From NCBI GenBank assembly GCA_963815325.1, contig CAWFGG010000005.1:1-64000 (forward strand): a stretch of DNA of 64,000 nucleotides, read 5' to 3'. Shown here one piece after another: positions 1 through 9,678 of the stretch. The DNA is from JABDII01 sp963815325. GTDB lineage: Bacteria > Gemmatimonadota > Gemmatimonadetes > Gemmatimonadales > GWC2-71-9. The position numbers were made by a program, and so were the translations under genes. Below the pieces are notes generated by a model. It was not told the origin of the DNA. It saw only the letters and a list, made by a program, of their open reading frames with translations, and did no database searches. The first letter of the stretch is position 1. The number at the start of each line of letters is the position of its first letter.

Positions 1-1
1 T

Positions 2-866
2 ACGTACGCGAGCATGCCGGGTCATGGCTCGCGCTGGTTCATCCGACCCTCGACTCCATCGCTCGGCGCACATGCCGGCCAAGTGCACGACGCGCTCGAC
101 CGGAAGGGCGCGGTCTTCTTCCAGGAACTGGTGGACGAAGCTGGGCTCTTGGCGACGCAGGTGGAGCTGGCGCTGGCGGAGTTGGTGGGGTTGGGCCTGG
201 TCACGTCCGATAGCTTCGCCGGGCTTCGGGCGCTGCTCACCCCGTCCGACCGTCGCAAACCTCTCCGCGCGGTGAGCCACGCCCGTCGACGGACGACGGC
301 ACCGGTGGGAATCGAATCGGCGGGGCGCTGGTCGCGCATTCGCGTGGAGAGCGGCTCAGCCCCAGAGCACGCGAGCGCGGCCGTCGAGGCCCAGGCGTGG
401 ACATTGCTGCGCCGCTATGGGGTGGTGTTCCGGCGGTTACTGGCCCGCGAGTCGAACCTGGCCCCGTGGCGCGACCTGACGTCGGTGTACCGCCGGCTCG
501 AGGCGCGCGGGTGAGATCCGGGGTGGCCGGTTCGTGTCCGGCATGAGCGGTGAGCAATTCGCGCTGCCGGAGGCGGTGGGGCAATTGCGCAAGATTCGAC
601 GGGAAGCCGTGGCCGGACAGCTCGTCGGGATCAGCGCCTCTGATCCGCTCAATCTGAGCGGCGTGATAACACCCGGGCGACGGATCCCCGCTGTCGCGAG
701 CAATCGTCTGGTGTATCTCGACGGCGTGCCAGTCGCCGCCCGGGAGGCGGGCGCGTTCGTTCCGCTCGCCGAGTTCGATCCCGCGCTTCGGCGTGACGTC
801 GAACGGGCGTTGGTCCGGGTCCGGATGCCGCCCAAGCTCCGGGTATACCTTGGGCGGGCCGGCTAG
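2..866 (+). CDS. lhr: Lhr-type DEAD/DEAH helicase, C-terminal part, frameshifted
   Basis: This is the C-terminal end of a large Lhr-like ATP-dependent helicase, a DNA-repair-associated superfamily 2 enzyme; the motor domains lie upstream of the window. Recognisable family segments are a winged-helix stretch (RKGAVFFQEL, LVTSDSFAGLRALL), GRWSRI, RRYGVVFRRLL and the terminal block SGEQFALPEAV followed by SASDPLNLSGVITPGRR. The frame breaks near 508-512: reading EARG runs into TGA, and dropping one G from the GGG run restores EARGEIRGGRFVSGMSGEQF without a gap. The break is therefore a single-base insertion, either a sequence error or a recent mutation. Identification is from family motifs and is fairly secure. 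Confidence 0.8.
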
Positions 867-882
867 CGGGTAGTGCTGGCCG

Positions 883-1407
883 TTACCAGCCTTCCCGTTC
901 GCGCAGCGATGTGATGTGCGCGATGTGATGATCTCCGTGCCAGGCATACAGCGCGAGCATGGCGTCCAGACTGAGTATGCCGATCTCGGGATGGTCGAGC
1001 GTGCGTGCCAGGTGCTCGGGGGTCAGCGACCGGAGCAGTACAACCCATCTCAGGTGAAGCGCCTCGAGGAGATCGAGCGATGCTTCGATCGGGGCGGTCT
1101 TCTCGTCCGGTAGCTCCGCCCAGCGGTCTTCGTGGTAGGTGCAGACGACCGGCTGGTCTTCGGTGAGGGCGCGTTTGAACCGGACGTAGCTGTTCATGTG
1201 GCTATCGGGCAGGTGATGCACCACTTGCCGGACGGTCCAGCCTCCCGGGCGATACTGGGTGTCGAGTTGACGCGGACTCAGTCCATCGACCGCGCCCCGT
1301 AACCGCCGCGGCACGCTGGCAATCCGGTCGATCGCAGCGCTTCGGCTCGCGGCGTCGTAGCTGTCCGGCTTGACGAAGGGACCGATGGGATAGCGAAGGT
1401 CGGCCAT
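883..1407 (-). CDS. yfiT: YfiT/BstA-family DinB-like metal-dependent thiol transferase
   Basis: A 174-residue protein of the YfiT branch of the DinB superfamily, four-helix-bundle proteins with a histidine-coordinated metal. Some homologues are bacillithiol S-transferases; older annotation calls them putative metal-dependent hydrolases. Family signatures are clear: DLRYPIGPF at the start, YRPGGWTVRQVVHH then DSHMNSY in the middle, and AWHGDHHIAHI at the end, which supplies the metal-ligand histidines. I chose the ATG before ADLRYPIGPF because homologues start there and the length matches the family (about 175). The next gene on this strand is also DinB-like, so the pair may be a tandem paralogue set. 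Substrate unknown. Confidence 0.85.
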   Translation of the reverse strand: MADLRYPIGPFVKPDSYDAASRSAAIDRIASVPRRLRGAVDGLSPRQLDTQYRPGGWTVRQVVHHLPDSHMNSYVRFKRALTEDQPVVCTYHEDRWAELPDEKTAPIEASLDLLEALHLRWVVLLRSLTPEHLARTLDHPEIGILSLDAMLALYAWHGDHHIAHITSLREREGW

Positions 1408-1426
1408 GATGATGTCGACTCCGGCG

Positions 1427-1964
1427 TCAGAGCGAGGGAAGGTACTTCGTTTCCAGGACTTTCCGGTGATGGATTTCGTGACCCCCGATGATGTACGGGA
1501 GCGACCGGACCGTGAACGCGACATCACTGGCAATGCCGCGGCGGGGCCACGCCTCCGGGTCGAAGCCATGGAACATGGCGAGTGTGGCCTGCCGCACGGT
1601 GGCGAACTCGTCGAGCAGCGAGGCGAGCGTGCGCCGGTCGAAGCGCCCGGCCTCGACCCAGTCATCCTGCGCCATGCTCGGGAGCGGGGCTCGGTCTCGG
1701 CGGGCGAAGTGGAGTGCTCGCTGGGCAAACACCCGCTCCACGTCGATCACGTGACCCACGACTTCCTTGACGCGACCATTTGCCGGCGGCGTAGCGGAAT
1801 GCCGCCTGGGCCTCATCGAGCGGTGTCAGCAGTGCTACGGTGCGGCCGACTTCCTCGGCCAGGACCTCCAGCACGCTCCCCTCCGGAACCTGGCGGACGT
1901 AGAGGCCATAGTAGGGCGCGTGCTCGTCGGCGCCGGGGCGCATCAAGTCGTGGTGATGCGACAT
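1427..1964 (-). CDS. DinB-family protein, frameshifted
   Basis: A second DinB-superfamily protein directly upstream of yfiT. The N-terminal part (MSHHHDLMRPGADEHAPYYG, then YAAGKW) and the C-terminal part (KEVVGHVIDVERVFAQRALH, HEIHHRKVLETKYL) are in different frames. Deleting one C near 1773-1778 joins them as GKWSVKEVVGHV, a standard DinB junction, giving a protein of about 178 residues. Histidines in GHVID and HEIHH are the expected metal ligands. The single +1 break suggests a base-call error, since the protein sequence on both sides is fully conserved. Role unknown; the family includes thiol transferases and damage-inducible proteins. Confidence 0.75.
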
Positions 1965-1970
1965 ATCCGC

Positions 1971-2438
1971 TTACTGAGCCCGTATGTAGTAACCCGACAC
2001 ACGCCAGGTCCCATCCGTGTCGCGCATGGGTGTGATGGTCTCGACCAGCTTGGTGTTATCCGCGGCCATGACCTGGTATTGGATCACCACGTACTGGCCC
2101 TTGGGCGCCCCGGGTAGTTCGGTCATGTACTTGGCGCCGAGGAATTGGCGCGCGCCCATGGGTTCAAAGGGTCCGCGTGCCTGGAGCACGGCGGCCTCCC
2201 ATTGCCCCTCGGTCACGGCCGCTTTGAACATGCTGGCGGCCGCAGCCCAACTCTTTCCGTACTCGGCTGCGTCCACCAACTCGAGCCAGCTCTCGGCCGC
2301 CTTCTTTGCGGCCTCGACCGCGGCAGACTCGGTACTGTCGGTCATGGCTTTCTCCTGGGCGCCAGCTAACTGTGTGCCGACGAGTCCAGCCAGCACACCG
2401 AGTACGAGGCTGAGGCCAGCCCTTGGGCGTCGGTGCAT
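1971..2438 (-). CDS. DUF4019 domain secreted protein
   Basis: A 155-residue exported protein. Residues 1-28 form a signal peptide (RRPRAGLSLVLGVLAGLVG, then AGAQ cleavage region). The rest matches the DUF4019 pattern: a helical segment AAESWLELVDAAEYGKSW, then beta-rich YVVIQYQVMAADNTKLVETI and a final WRVSGYYI. The start ATG has a good GGAGG ribosome-binding site eight bases upstream. It ends seven bases before the DinB start and may be cotranscribed with the two DinB genes. Function of the domain is unknown. Confidence 0.75.
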   Translation of the reverse strand: MHRRPRAGLSLVLGVLAGLVGTQLAGAQEKAMTDSTESAAVEAAKKAAESWLELVDAAEYGKSWAAAASMFKAAVTEGQWEAAVLQARGPFEPMGARQFLGAKYMTELPGAPKGQYVVIQYQVMAADNTKLVETITPMRDTDGTWRVSGYYIRAQ

Positions 2439-2591
2439 GTGGTAATCCTCCGTGTCTAATGTCCGCGAAGAGCCGGCTGTCCAACAGCGGCCCTCCACAT
2501 AAAGGTAAGCATCCAAGGAGTCCCTGAGCCACCTGATTGGCCCCTGCCAGTTCTCCGGGTTATCCTCCAGGCCTCCCGAACAAAAGCTCAA

Positions 2592-4206
2592 ATGCAATTT
2601 GGTCCCCGCCCGCTCGATCACGCCCTCGGCGCCATCATGGCGCACACCGTCCGGCTGCCCAACAGCCGAGCCATCAAGAAGGGACACATCCTCACACCCA
2701 CGGACCTCGAGGCGCTGCGATCGGCCGGCCTGGCGGAGGTGGTGGTGGCGCAACTCGAGGCCGGAGACATCGGGGAAGACGACGCCGCGGCCCTCACGGC
2801 CCACGCGCTGGCCGGCAGCCGAGTCGAGGTGGGTGACTCTTTTGCCGGCCGTGCGAACCTGCGATCAGCCACGTCATGGATTGGTCGTAGTCGACGCGGC
2901 GAGAGTGGAGCGGCTCAATCGCATCGATGAATCGCTGACGGTGGCGACACAGATTCCCTACGCCGTCGTTTCGGCTGGGGACTTGGTCGCCACGGTCAAG
3001 GTCATACCCTTCGCAGCGCCCGACTGGGCCGTCGAGCAATGGGTGGCGCTCTGCTCGGGAGGGCCAGGCGGTGCTCGAGGTCTGCACCGTTCGTGCCTCA
3101 TCACGTGGGACTGATCGCAACCCGCCTGTCCGGGATGTCGGAAGTCGGTGCTCGACCGCGCCATCGAGGCGATCAGCGCTCGTATCGCACGGCTCGGGAG
3201 TCACCTGGACCGAGTGTGCCGGTGCGACCACGATACGGCCCCGGTGTCTGAGGCAATTCACGACTTGGTTTCACAGCATATCGATCTCATCCTCGTAATC
3301 GGCGCATCCGCCACGGTGGACCGGCGCGACGTGGTCCCGGCCGCCATCGAACGGGCCGGGGGCCGGGTCGATCACTTCGGCGTCCCTATCGACCCCGGCA
3401 ACCTGCTCCTGCTCGGCCAGTGCCAGGAGACTACCGTGATCGGCGTGCCCGGCTGCGGCCGATCGCTCAAGCGGAGTGGATTCGACCGGATACTGGAGCG
3501 TCGGTTGGCGAACCTGCCTGTGACTGGGGAGTCTGTATCAGGAATGGGGGTGGGGGGACTCATGAAAGAAATTCCGTCGCGTCCCCTGCCCCGTGCCGGC
3601 CGACGAAGAGAGCCGATGCACATGCCAGGTCCACGTATTGCCGCCGTGGTGCTGGCGGCGGGCATGTCGCGACGCATGGGCGATGGTAACAAACTCCTGG
3701 CCGACGTCGATGGCGTGCCGATGATTGCGCGCGTGGTGGAGACGTTACGCCGCTCCCGCGTGCAGCCGATCGTGGTCGTGACTGGTCATGACGCGGCGGC
3801 GGTGGAGGCTGCCCTGGCTGGATTGCCGGTCCGGGTGGTTCACAATCCCGACTATGCTCGAGGCCTGAGCGCTTCGCTTCGCGCAGGGCTCCAGTCCCTC
3901 GCGCCGGACCGTGACGGCGTGCTCGTCATGCTTGGCGACATGCCCTGGGTCGCAAGTTCCACTATCGAGGCGCTGCTCGATGCATTCGAGGCCAACGGCG
4001 TGGGGTCGATCTGCGTTCCGACCTACGATCGCAAGCGGGGGAATCCGGTCCTCTGGCCCAGGCGCCACGTCGACGAAATGAAGGCCCTCGCCGGCGATGT
4101 GGGCGCGCGGCACCTTCTGGCACAGTACGATGACGAAGTGTGCGAAGTCGAGGTCGACGATGCCGGGGTGCTGCGCGATGTGGACGTCACCGAGGATCTA
4201 CCCTAG
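2592..4206 (+). CDS. Molybdopterin-binding domain/MobA-like NTP-transferase fusion, multiply frameshifted
   Basis: A fusion known from other bacteria in which a MoeA/CinA-like molybdopterin-binding domain precedes a MobA-like nucleotidyltransferase, about 535 residues, involved in molybdenum-cofactor cytidylylation or maturation. N-terminal signs are FGPRPLDHALGAIMAHTVRL, LVVVDAARVERLN and VATVKVIPFA. Central signs are VIGASATVDRRDVVPAAIE, DPGNLLLLG, GVPGCGRS and MGVGGLMKEI. The C-terminal transferase starts at VVLAAGMSRRMGDGNK, the LAAGxSxRMG..K nucleotide loop, and includes MLGDMPWV. The open frame runs cleanly only from 3148 to the stop. Upstream, one-base insertions near 2870, 3062, 3092 and 3145 must be removed to keep homology. 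No molybdoenzyme gene is adjacent, but moaC lies at 14.5 kb. Confidence 0.75.
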
Positions 4207-4243
4207 CGCCTTCGCGCCACTCGAAACGGGCGCCAGCATCGCC

Positions 4244-4603
4244 CTAGATCCAATCCAGCTGCTCCACGGTTCGCTCGTTCCGGAGGGTACCGGTGTTGAG
4301 CGTGCTGGCGGGCTCGAACAAGAGCACGTGCACTTCCTCATCCGCCACCGGCTGGTGCTCGACACCTCGCGGGATGATCACGAATTCACCAGGATCGAGC
4401 TCGATCTCGCCGTCCCTGAGTTTGATAACGAGATGTCCCTTGATGACCAGGAAGAGCTCGTCCTCGTGCTTGTGGGAATGCCACACGAACTCCCCCCGGA
4501 GCTTCGCCAGCTTGACCTGCTGACCGTTCAATTCGCCCACGATCTTGGGATGCCAGTGGTCACTGAAGCGCGAGAGCTTGTCCGATAGATTGACCTTTTC
4601 CAT
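4244..4603 (-). CDS. Cupin-domain protein
   Basis: A 119-residue single-domain cupin, a small beta-barrel that usually binds a metal. The first motif carries WHSHKHEDELFLVIKG (the HxHxxxxE pattern) and the second carries PGEFVIIPRGVEHQP, so all metal-ligand positions look present. The ATG is preceded by TAGGAGGAAG, a strong ribosome-binding site. It is divergent from the OsmC gene, with about 230 bases between them that could hold both promoters. Resembles mannose-6-phosphate-isomerase-like stand-alone cupins; substrate unknown. Confidence 0.8.
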   Translation of the reverse strand: MEKVNLSDKLSRFSDHWHPKIVGELNGQQVKLAKLRGEFVWHSHKHEDELFLVIKGHLVIKLRDGEIELDPGEFVIIPRGVEHQPVADEEVHVLLFEPASTLNTGTLRNERTVEQLDWI

Positions 4604-4832
4604 CTCGGATCTTCCTCCTAGAGAATGGGGGAGGCCGCTGCCGAACGATGGCGGTAGGCCGCAGGAAACGCCAGGCGACCGCCGAGTCCGCCCCTGCCCT
4701 GCGACGCGGGCCGTCATGCTATCGACCACGAGAGGATATCCGTATACTTTACCGCCGGCTGCCAGACGGCAGCCAGAGACCACTACTTCATCGCGCGAGT
4801 CTCATGTTCGCGCACTCAGGGAGACACATCTC

Positions 4833-5261
4833 ATGGATCGTAAGGCGGAAGCCCGCTGGAGCGGCGACCTCAAGAGCGGTAAAGGCACGGTGCACCTCGG
4901 TAGCCGTGCGTTCGAGGGTCCCTATTCCTTCATGAGCCGGTTCGAGAGCGGTTCCGGCACCAACCCCGAGGAGTTGCTCGGCGCGGCCCATGCCGGGTGC
5001 TATTCCATGGCGCTGGCGCATGCCCTGGCGATGGGCGGCCACCCGGCAACCAGCGTCACGACGACGGCCACCGTGCATCTCGGCAAGCAGGAGGCCGGCT
5101 TTGCCATTACGGGTATCGACCTGGTTACCCACGGCGTCGTCCCCGGCGTGTCGGCGACAGAGTTCCAGCGGCTCGCAGAGGAGACCAAGACCAACTGCAT
5201 CGTCTCGAAAGCGCTCTCTGCCGTCCCGATGACGCTCGAGGCCACGCTGGCCTCCGGATAG
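4833..5261 (+). CDS. OsmC-family peroxiredoxin
   Basis: A 142-residue OsmC/Ohr-superfamily thiol peroxidase that detoxifies organic hydroperoxides. Both catalytic cysteines are present: one in AAHAGCYSMA and one in KTNCIVSKAL. The N-terminal EARWSGDLKSGKGTV and the length fit the OsmC rather than the Ohr subgroup. The ATG chosen follows a GGGAG site and gives the usual N-terminus; a longer in-frame extension exists but is not homologous. Probably cytoplasmic and stress-induced; no regulator gene is adjacent. Confidence 0.9.
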   Translation: MDRKAEARWSGDLKSGKGTVHLGSRAFEGPYSFMSRFESGSGTNPEELLGAAHAGCYSMALAHALAMGGHPATSVTTTATVHLGKQEAGFAITGIDLVTHGVVPGVSATEFQRLAEETKTNCIVSKALSAVPMTLEATLASG

Positions 5262-5336
5262 TCAGGCCGAGAGGGATCAATTGAAGACCGCGGAGCCCTG
5301 ACTGGCCCGCCTGAAACGCAGGGCCGGTGGAATGGC

Positions 5337-6860
5337 ATGAGGCTCAATTCCATTCGCTATCTCGACTTTGGCCTGAGGCTCTGTCTCAGCGCCGTGGTGG
5401 GCGGCACCGCCGTGTTCGGGTGTGGTGACAATCCGCTCGACGTGGCCGAGTTGCAGGACCTCGTGGTGGCGGAACACCGCTGGGTCGGGCGCGGGTTCGG
5501 CGACTACGCTTTCGTCACCCGCCAGTCGTGCTTCTGCTCGCCGGAGTTGCTACGACAGGTGGAAGTCGAGGTGCGCGGTGCGCGGATCGCGAGTGTTCGT
5601 GACGTCGCTGCCGATACGCTGCTCTCCGCCGAGTTGCACTCGGCGTGGTATACGATCGAGGATCTGTTCCAGATCATCCGGCAGGCGGCTGGCAACGACC
5701 TCGTGACCGATGTGGCCGTGACGTTCGATCCCACGCTGGGCTATCCGGTCTCCGCCGCCATCAGCTACGATCCGAGCATCCTCGACGCCGGCGCAAGCTA
5801 CCAAGTCACGGCGGTGCGGCCGCTCGGTGCCGCGCCGCTCGGTTTCCAAGAACTCGTGCCCGGGTTCTCCTACCCAGCCTGGTTTACCCAGCAGACCGGG
5901 TTCGTGACCGATTCCACCTACTTCGGCGCCTACAGCATCCAACCGGTGTCGGGCGCCCTCTACGTGGGCTTCGGCGCTGCCCAGCCGGCGTGGATGGACG
6001 GCGCACTGCTCGGCGTGTTCGACCAGGGCGGTCTGCACCCAATAGCGTCACTGCCCGAACAGGGGTTCCTAGACATGGCGGCGGCGAGGGAGACGTTGTT
6101 GATCCCAGGGGTCGACCCGTGCTGCCCCGACGGCTGGGAGGCGGGGAATTTCTATACTTACACGACGCACGCCGGACTGATCAAGCACCGCAATCTCCCG
6201 AACGTCATCCACAGCTGGCGGCTGTGGCACGACGCGACGGAAGACGCGACGTATGTCACCACCGGCTCCCATCGGGGAGATTTCGCCACCTGGACCGGCG
6301 AGATCTGGCGCAGCGCCGACTTAGGTGTGGGCTGGTCCAAGATCGCCGACTCGGACGACGGCGTCGGCGACTACCGCACCACCGGTATCGTGCGGTACCA
6401 GGGCCGACTCTACGCCATCAGCCAGGCGTTGGGCGGGATCTGTGAACTCGTCGTTCAGGGAAGCGTTGGAGCCCCGTGGTCGCAGGTTTTTCCCGGGCGC
6501 CTGCTGCGCTGCCAACATGAGCTGGTGCCGTTCGGCAACGATCTCCTGGCACTGGATGCGTCGCGGAGCCGTCTCCACATCCTGACTCCACAAGGCACGC
6601 GTGAAATCGATCTGCCGTTCAGCGTCGCCGCCGAGTCGTACAATTGGGCCACCGTGGTTGGCGACCACGTCTTTGCGATCGCCGACGACGGTCGGGTGCT
6701 CCGGAGTCCGGATGCCGTCACATGGGACACCGTGGCCGAATCGAACCTCGCGTTGATCGTTATCCGCTACTGGCCGCATCGCGGTTGGCTGGTGCTGGCG
6801 AGCCGCGGGTCCACCGGATCGGTGTGGAGACTTCGGCTCTGCGGCACGGATCCGTGCTGA
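5337..6860 (+). CDS. Putative lipoprotein with DUF6174-like domain and beta-propeller-like repeats
   Basis: A 507-residue exported protein. The N-terminus has a hydrophobic stretch (LCLSAVVGGTAVFGC) ending in a plausible lipobox cysteine at about residue 29. Residues 45-165 resemble DUF6174: FVTRQSCFCSPELLRQVEVEV, then WYTIEDLFQII and a VTFDPTLGYPVSA strand. The remainder has repeated WxxAD, GRLYAIS and DGRVLRSPDAVTWDTV elements typical of sialidase/BNR-like propeller blades. It probably sits on the outer face of a membrane. No enzyme active site is recognisable and the function is unknown. Confidence 0.65.
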   Translation: MRLNSIRYLDFGLRLCLSAVVGGTAVFGCGDNPLDVAELQDLVVAEHRWVGRGFGDYAFVTRQSCFCSPELLRQVEVEVRGARIASVRDVAADTLLSAELHSAWYTIEDLFQIIRQAAGNDLVTDVAVTFDPTLGYPVSAAISYDPSILDAGASYQVTAVRPLGAAPLGFQELVPGFSYPAWFTQQTGFVTDSTYFGAYSIQPVSGALYVGFGAAQPAWMDGALLGVFDQGGLHPIASLPEQGFLDMAAARETLLIPGVDPCCPDGWEAGNFYTYTTHAGLIKHRNLPNVIHSWRLWHDATEDATYVTTGSHRGDFATWTGEIWRSADLGVGWSKIADSDDGVGDYRTTGIVRYQGRLYAISQALGGICELVVQGSVGAPWSQVFPGRLLRCQHELVPFGNDLLALDASRSRLHILTPQGTREIDLPFSVAAESYNWATVVGDHVFAIADDGRVLRSPDAVTWDTVAESNLALIVIRYWPHRGWLVLASRGSTGSVWRLRLCGTDPC

Positions 6861-6951
6861 ACTCGCTGTCGCGACCGAGGGAGCGTCCTGCAAGTGATCC
6901 CTGAGACCAGCGCCGACCCGAACACGATGTTCTAGGCAAGGCGGTTCCAAC

Positions 6952-7185
6952 GTGCTCGGATCCCTTCGTCTCTCCGCACGCCTGTTTCTGGTGGCGAGCC
7001 TAGCCTTGTGGTGTCCCCACCCCATCTCCTTTCGGGAAGGCGGATACCTGCCTGTCGCGGCCCTCGTGCCGCACCTCGGCTCCCCGGACATCCTGGCCAT
7101 GTTCGCCCTTCTGTTCGCGGTGTACTGTGCCCTGCTGTACGCGCTGTCCTTTATCCTCTTTCGCGGAGCGCGTTCGGCCCAGTAG
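6952..7185 (+). CDS. Small membrane protein, hypothetical
   Basis: A possible 77-residue protein starting at GTG with two hydrophobic segments (about residues 8-22 and 47-70, including ILAMFALLFAVYCALLYALS). No family is recognised, and no strong ribosome-binding site is visible upstream. It lies between a lipoprotein gene and a glycine-rich protein gene on the same strand. It could be a real small membrane protein or a chance open frame. Confidence 0.35.
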   Translation: MLGSLRLSARLFLVASLALWCPHPISFREGGYLPVAALVPHLGSPDILAMFALLFAVYCALLYALSFILFRGARSAQ

Positions 7186-7319
7186 ACAATGCAACAGTAC
7201 CCCGCGCGGCGAATCGGCGGGCTCTTGCGCATTTTCTGATCGCGGTGAATGGTGGGTCGCAAGGTGATCGCCACGACAGTGGTGATTCGACTCATCACCT
7301 CTAGCCGGAGAGAACCGTC

Positions 7320-7637
7320 ATGGGTGGCCTGCTACCGTTGATCATTCAGTTGGTGAGTGGTGCCGTTGGTGGTAATGTCGCGGGCTCGTTGATGAAGGGC
7401 TCCTCGTTGGGCACCATGGGCAATTCCATCGCCGGCATCTTGGGTGGCGGCATCGGAGGGCAACTCCTGGGGGTGTTGGGGGTCGCCGCGGCGAGCGGCG
7501 CCGGAGCCGCTGGTGGCGGCGGGGGCGGCATGGAATGGAGCGCCATCATCGGCAGTATCGCCGGCGGCGGGGTTGGCGGCGGCGTCTTGATGGCGGTCGT
7601 CGGCATGGTCAAGAAGGCGATGGGCAAGTCCGCTTAG
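7320..7637 (+). CDS. Glycine/alanine-rich small membrane-associated protein
   Basis: A 105-residue protein of low complexity: long Gly-Ala-Val runs (GGGIGGQLLGVLG, GAGAAGGGGGGMEW, GGGVGGGVLMAVVGMV) end in a short basic tail KKAMGKSA. The pattern suggests packed glycine-zipper helices in a membrane. ATG is preceded by GGAGAG at a suitable distance. A strong hairpin terminator follows directly, supporting a real monocistronic gene. Similar glycine-rich proteins occur widely as hypotheticals; function unknown. Confidence 0.65.
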   Translation: MGGLLPLIIQLVSGAVGGNVAGSLMKGSSLGTMGNSIAGILGGGIGGQLLGVLGVAAASGAGAAGGGGGGMEWSAIIGSIAGGGVGGGVLMAVVGMVKKAMGKSA

Positions 7638-7655
7638 GCTCCTATAGGCCCATGA

Positions 7656-7691
7656 CGCCGGGGTCGCTCGTGAGAGCTGCCCCGGCGTTTT
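7656..7691 (+). terminator. Rho-independent terminator after the glycine-rich gene
   Basis: Stem CGCCGGGG pairs with CCCCGGCG around a loop of about 16 bases and is followed by TTTT. It sits 19 bases after the stop codon of the glycine-rich protein gene. Confidence 0.75.
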
Positions 7692-7887
7692 CATGACGTT
7701 CCTCAACTCGTAGGCGACGCAGCGTCTCGTTGGCGGGTCGCGGAGGCAGGGGTTATGGTTTGTGGTTGAGACCGATCCCGGTCTCGAGTGAGCCAAGACG
7801 CAGGATGGCCGGCCACGCAGACGTTGACTGCCTGGGCGCGAAATATTGAATCAACAGCGCGTAGGTGTTCCCACGGAGGGGAGCCAC

Positions 7888-9678
7888 ATGACCATGATTC
7901 AGAAACGACATTGGCACGGAAAGCGGGCGATCTTGGTGGCCCTGCCAGCAGTTCTGGCCACAATGGCGATCGCCTACGCGGTCACGGCGGCCTCCGGAGC
8001 CCAACCTGCCACCACGGCTGTGGCCGTGCCGCAGGAGGCCGAAGGATTCCAATGGTTCTGGACCCTGAAAGGCCCCCTCACCACCGATGCCGGCAACGAC
8101 ATGGTAGTGGATGAGCAAGGCAACGTCTTCATCGCCGGCTACCACGGCAGCCTCGATCTGGACGGCGATGGAACCATCGACCTGCCAGCCAAGGAAGAGG
8201 ATCCGCTCTTCATCAAGCTGAGTCAGCGGGCGGAGGATCAGGGCGTGACGACCCAATGGATGCGGTCGCCATCCTCGCCGGGGTTCCACAAGTCGAGTGC
8301 CATCGCCGCGGACGGCCGAGGGGGCGCCTTCGTCCTTGGGCGATTCCGCGAGACGCTCAGCTTCGAGTCGGGCCTCACGCTCCCAGGCGGGGGGCAGAAC
8401 GACGCGTTCCTCGCACGGTATGGCGCCGAGGGAAACCTCTTGTGGGCAAGGGCATTCGGCGGTCCCGGGCAGGACGTGCTCTTCGACGTGGCGAGCGACC
8501 CTGCCGGAAATGCCTACGTGGTCGGTTCGGGAAGCGACTCGTTCCCCCTCGACGACCGGGGGACACTGTTCCGCGCGCCCCGCGAGTTGGCGCCGCTCAT
8601 CGCCTCGTACGACCTGGACGGGAGGGTGCGGTGGATACACGTGCTCGACGCGCCTGCTCCGGCCGGAGTCATCGAGGTCGCACCGGACGGCGAGGTCGTG
8701 ATCTCGGGTGAGTTCGAGGGGGCGGTCGACTTCGATGGCGACGGCTCCATGGATCTGCCTGCTCCTTCCAATCGCGACGGATTCGTCGCGCGATTCAATG
8801 CGGACGGTGACTTCCTGGGCGCGTGGTCCGTCGGGGCCGGCCCCGGCAGGATCGCTTTTGCCAGGGACGGCGATCTCTTCCTGCTCGGGGTGCTGGGTGG
8901 CCGGGTCCAGGAACGGTACGGGGTGTCTGACTTCGACGGCGATGGGGTCGCCGATGCAGCAATGAAGGGTGAGGGACCCATGAGCGCGTGGGTGGCCCGC
9001 TATGCGCGTGACGGCCGGTTGCGCTGGGTCCGGTCGTATGACCTGGAACGGCCCGCGGGCTTGGCCACCGATGGCGAGAGGATCATCATTACCGGGTCCT
9101 ATCACGGCGTTCGTGATCTCGATGAGGACGGGGTGGCTGAACGGGTCGACCGCACCGTCGATCCGTCGGAAGAGTCCGAACTCGCGATTCTCATCATCTC
9201 CGGGCAAGACGGACGGCCCGAGCGAGCCTGGACCGCCCCCGGCCCGGGGAGGGATCACGCCGCCGCGGCCGTGTTCCTACCGGGACGACCGATCGTGTAC
9301 GTGACGGGATACATCCAGCTCACCGCGGACTTCACGGGCGATGGAGAGTACGGCGAGGGATGGGCCAAGTGCGAAGAACTCGGTGATCTCTTCTTCGCCA
9401 GCTACCGGCTAGCAGCGAAAGCCGATCCAGAGTGCGAAATCGTGCTGGACGGAACGGCACGGCGGGTCGAGGGGCAACGGGCGGCTGCGCTGACCTGGTC
9501 GGGCGCTTCTTCCAAACACGTCGACCTCTATCGAAACGGGGAGCGCATCGCGACAATCGCCAACACCGGTGCGTACACCGACGTCATCGCCAATGGAGTC
9601 CCCGGTCCGTTCACCTATGAACTGATTCCGGCGGGAGCACGTGAGTGCGCCTCGAACACGGTGAGGGTGGATTTCTGA
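7888..9678 (+). CDS. Exported beta-propeller-like protein with five Asp-rich calcium-type loops
   Basis: A 596-residue secreted protein. Residues 1-38 form a long signal peptide (basic start, then VALPAVLATMAIAYAVTAAS). The body repeats a blade-like unit with GNVFIAGY, GGAFVLGRF, GNAYVVGSG and GDLFLLGVL. Inserted between blades are Asp-rich loops DLDGDGTIDL, DFDGDGSMDL, DFDGDGVADA and DLDEDGVAE, plus a degenerate DFTGDGEY; these resemble EF-hand/dockerin calcium loops. The C-terminal 85 residues look like a fibronectin-type domain (VDLYRNGERIATI, AYTDVIANG). I chose the ATG with GGAGGGG nine bases upstream rather than a longer upstream start. Probably cell-surface or extracellular; partner unknown. 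Confidence 0.7.
   Translation: MTMIQKRHWHGKRAILVALPAVLATMAIAYAVTAASGAQPATTAVAVPQEAEGFQWFWTLKGPLTTDAGNDMVVDEQGNVFIAGYHGSLDLDGDGTIDLPAKEEDPLFIKLSQRAEDQGVTTQWMRSPSSPGFHKSSAIAADGRGGAFVLGRFRETLSFESGLTLPGGGQNDAFLARYGAEGNLLWARAFGGPGQDVLFDVASDPAGNAYVVGSGSDSFPLDDRGTLFRAPRELAPLIASYDLDGRVRWIHVLDAPAPAGVIEVAPDGEVVISGEFEGAVDFDGDGSMDLPAPSNRDGFVARFNADGDFLGAWSVGAGPGRIAFARDGDLFLLGVLGGRVQERYGVSDFDGDGVADAAMKGEGPMSAWVARYARDGRLRWVRSYDLERPAGLATDGERIIITGSYHGVRDLDEDGVAERVDRTVDPSEESELAILIISGQDGRPERAWTAPGPGRDHAAAAVFLPGRPIVYVTGYIQLTADFTGDGEYGEGWAKCEELGDLFFASYRLAAKADPECEIVLDGTARRVEGQRAAALTWSGASSKHVDLYRNGERIATIANTGAYTDVIANGVPGPFTYELIPAGARECASNTVRVDF

Noticed and set aside
510..3150. Programmed +1 frameshifting in lhr or the MobA fusion
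   Set aside because: No slippery heptamer with a following structure is evident, the shifts occur at unrelated sequences, and several fall in one gene, so base errors explain them better.
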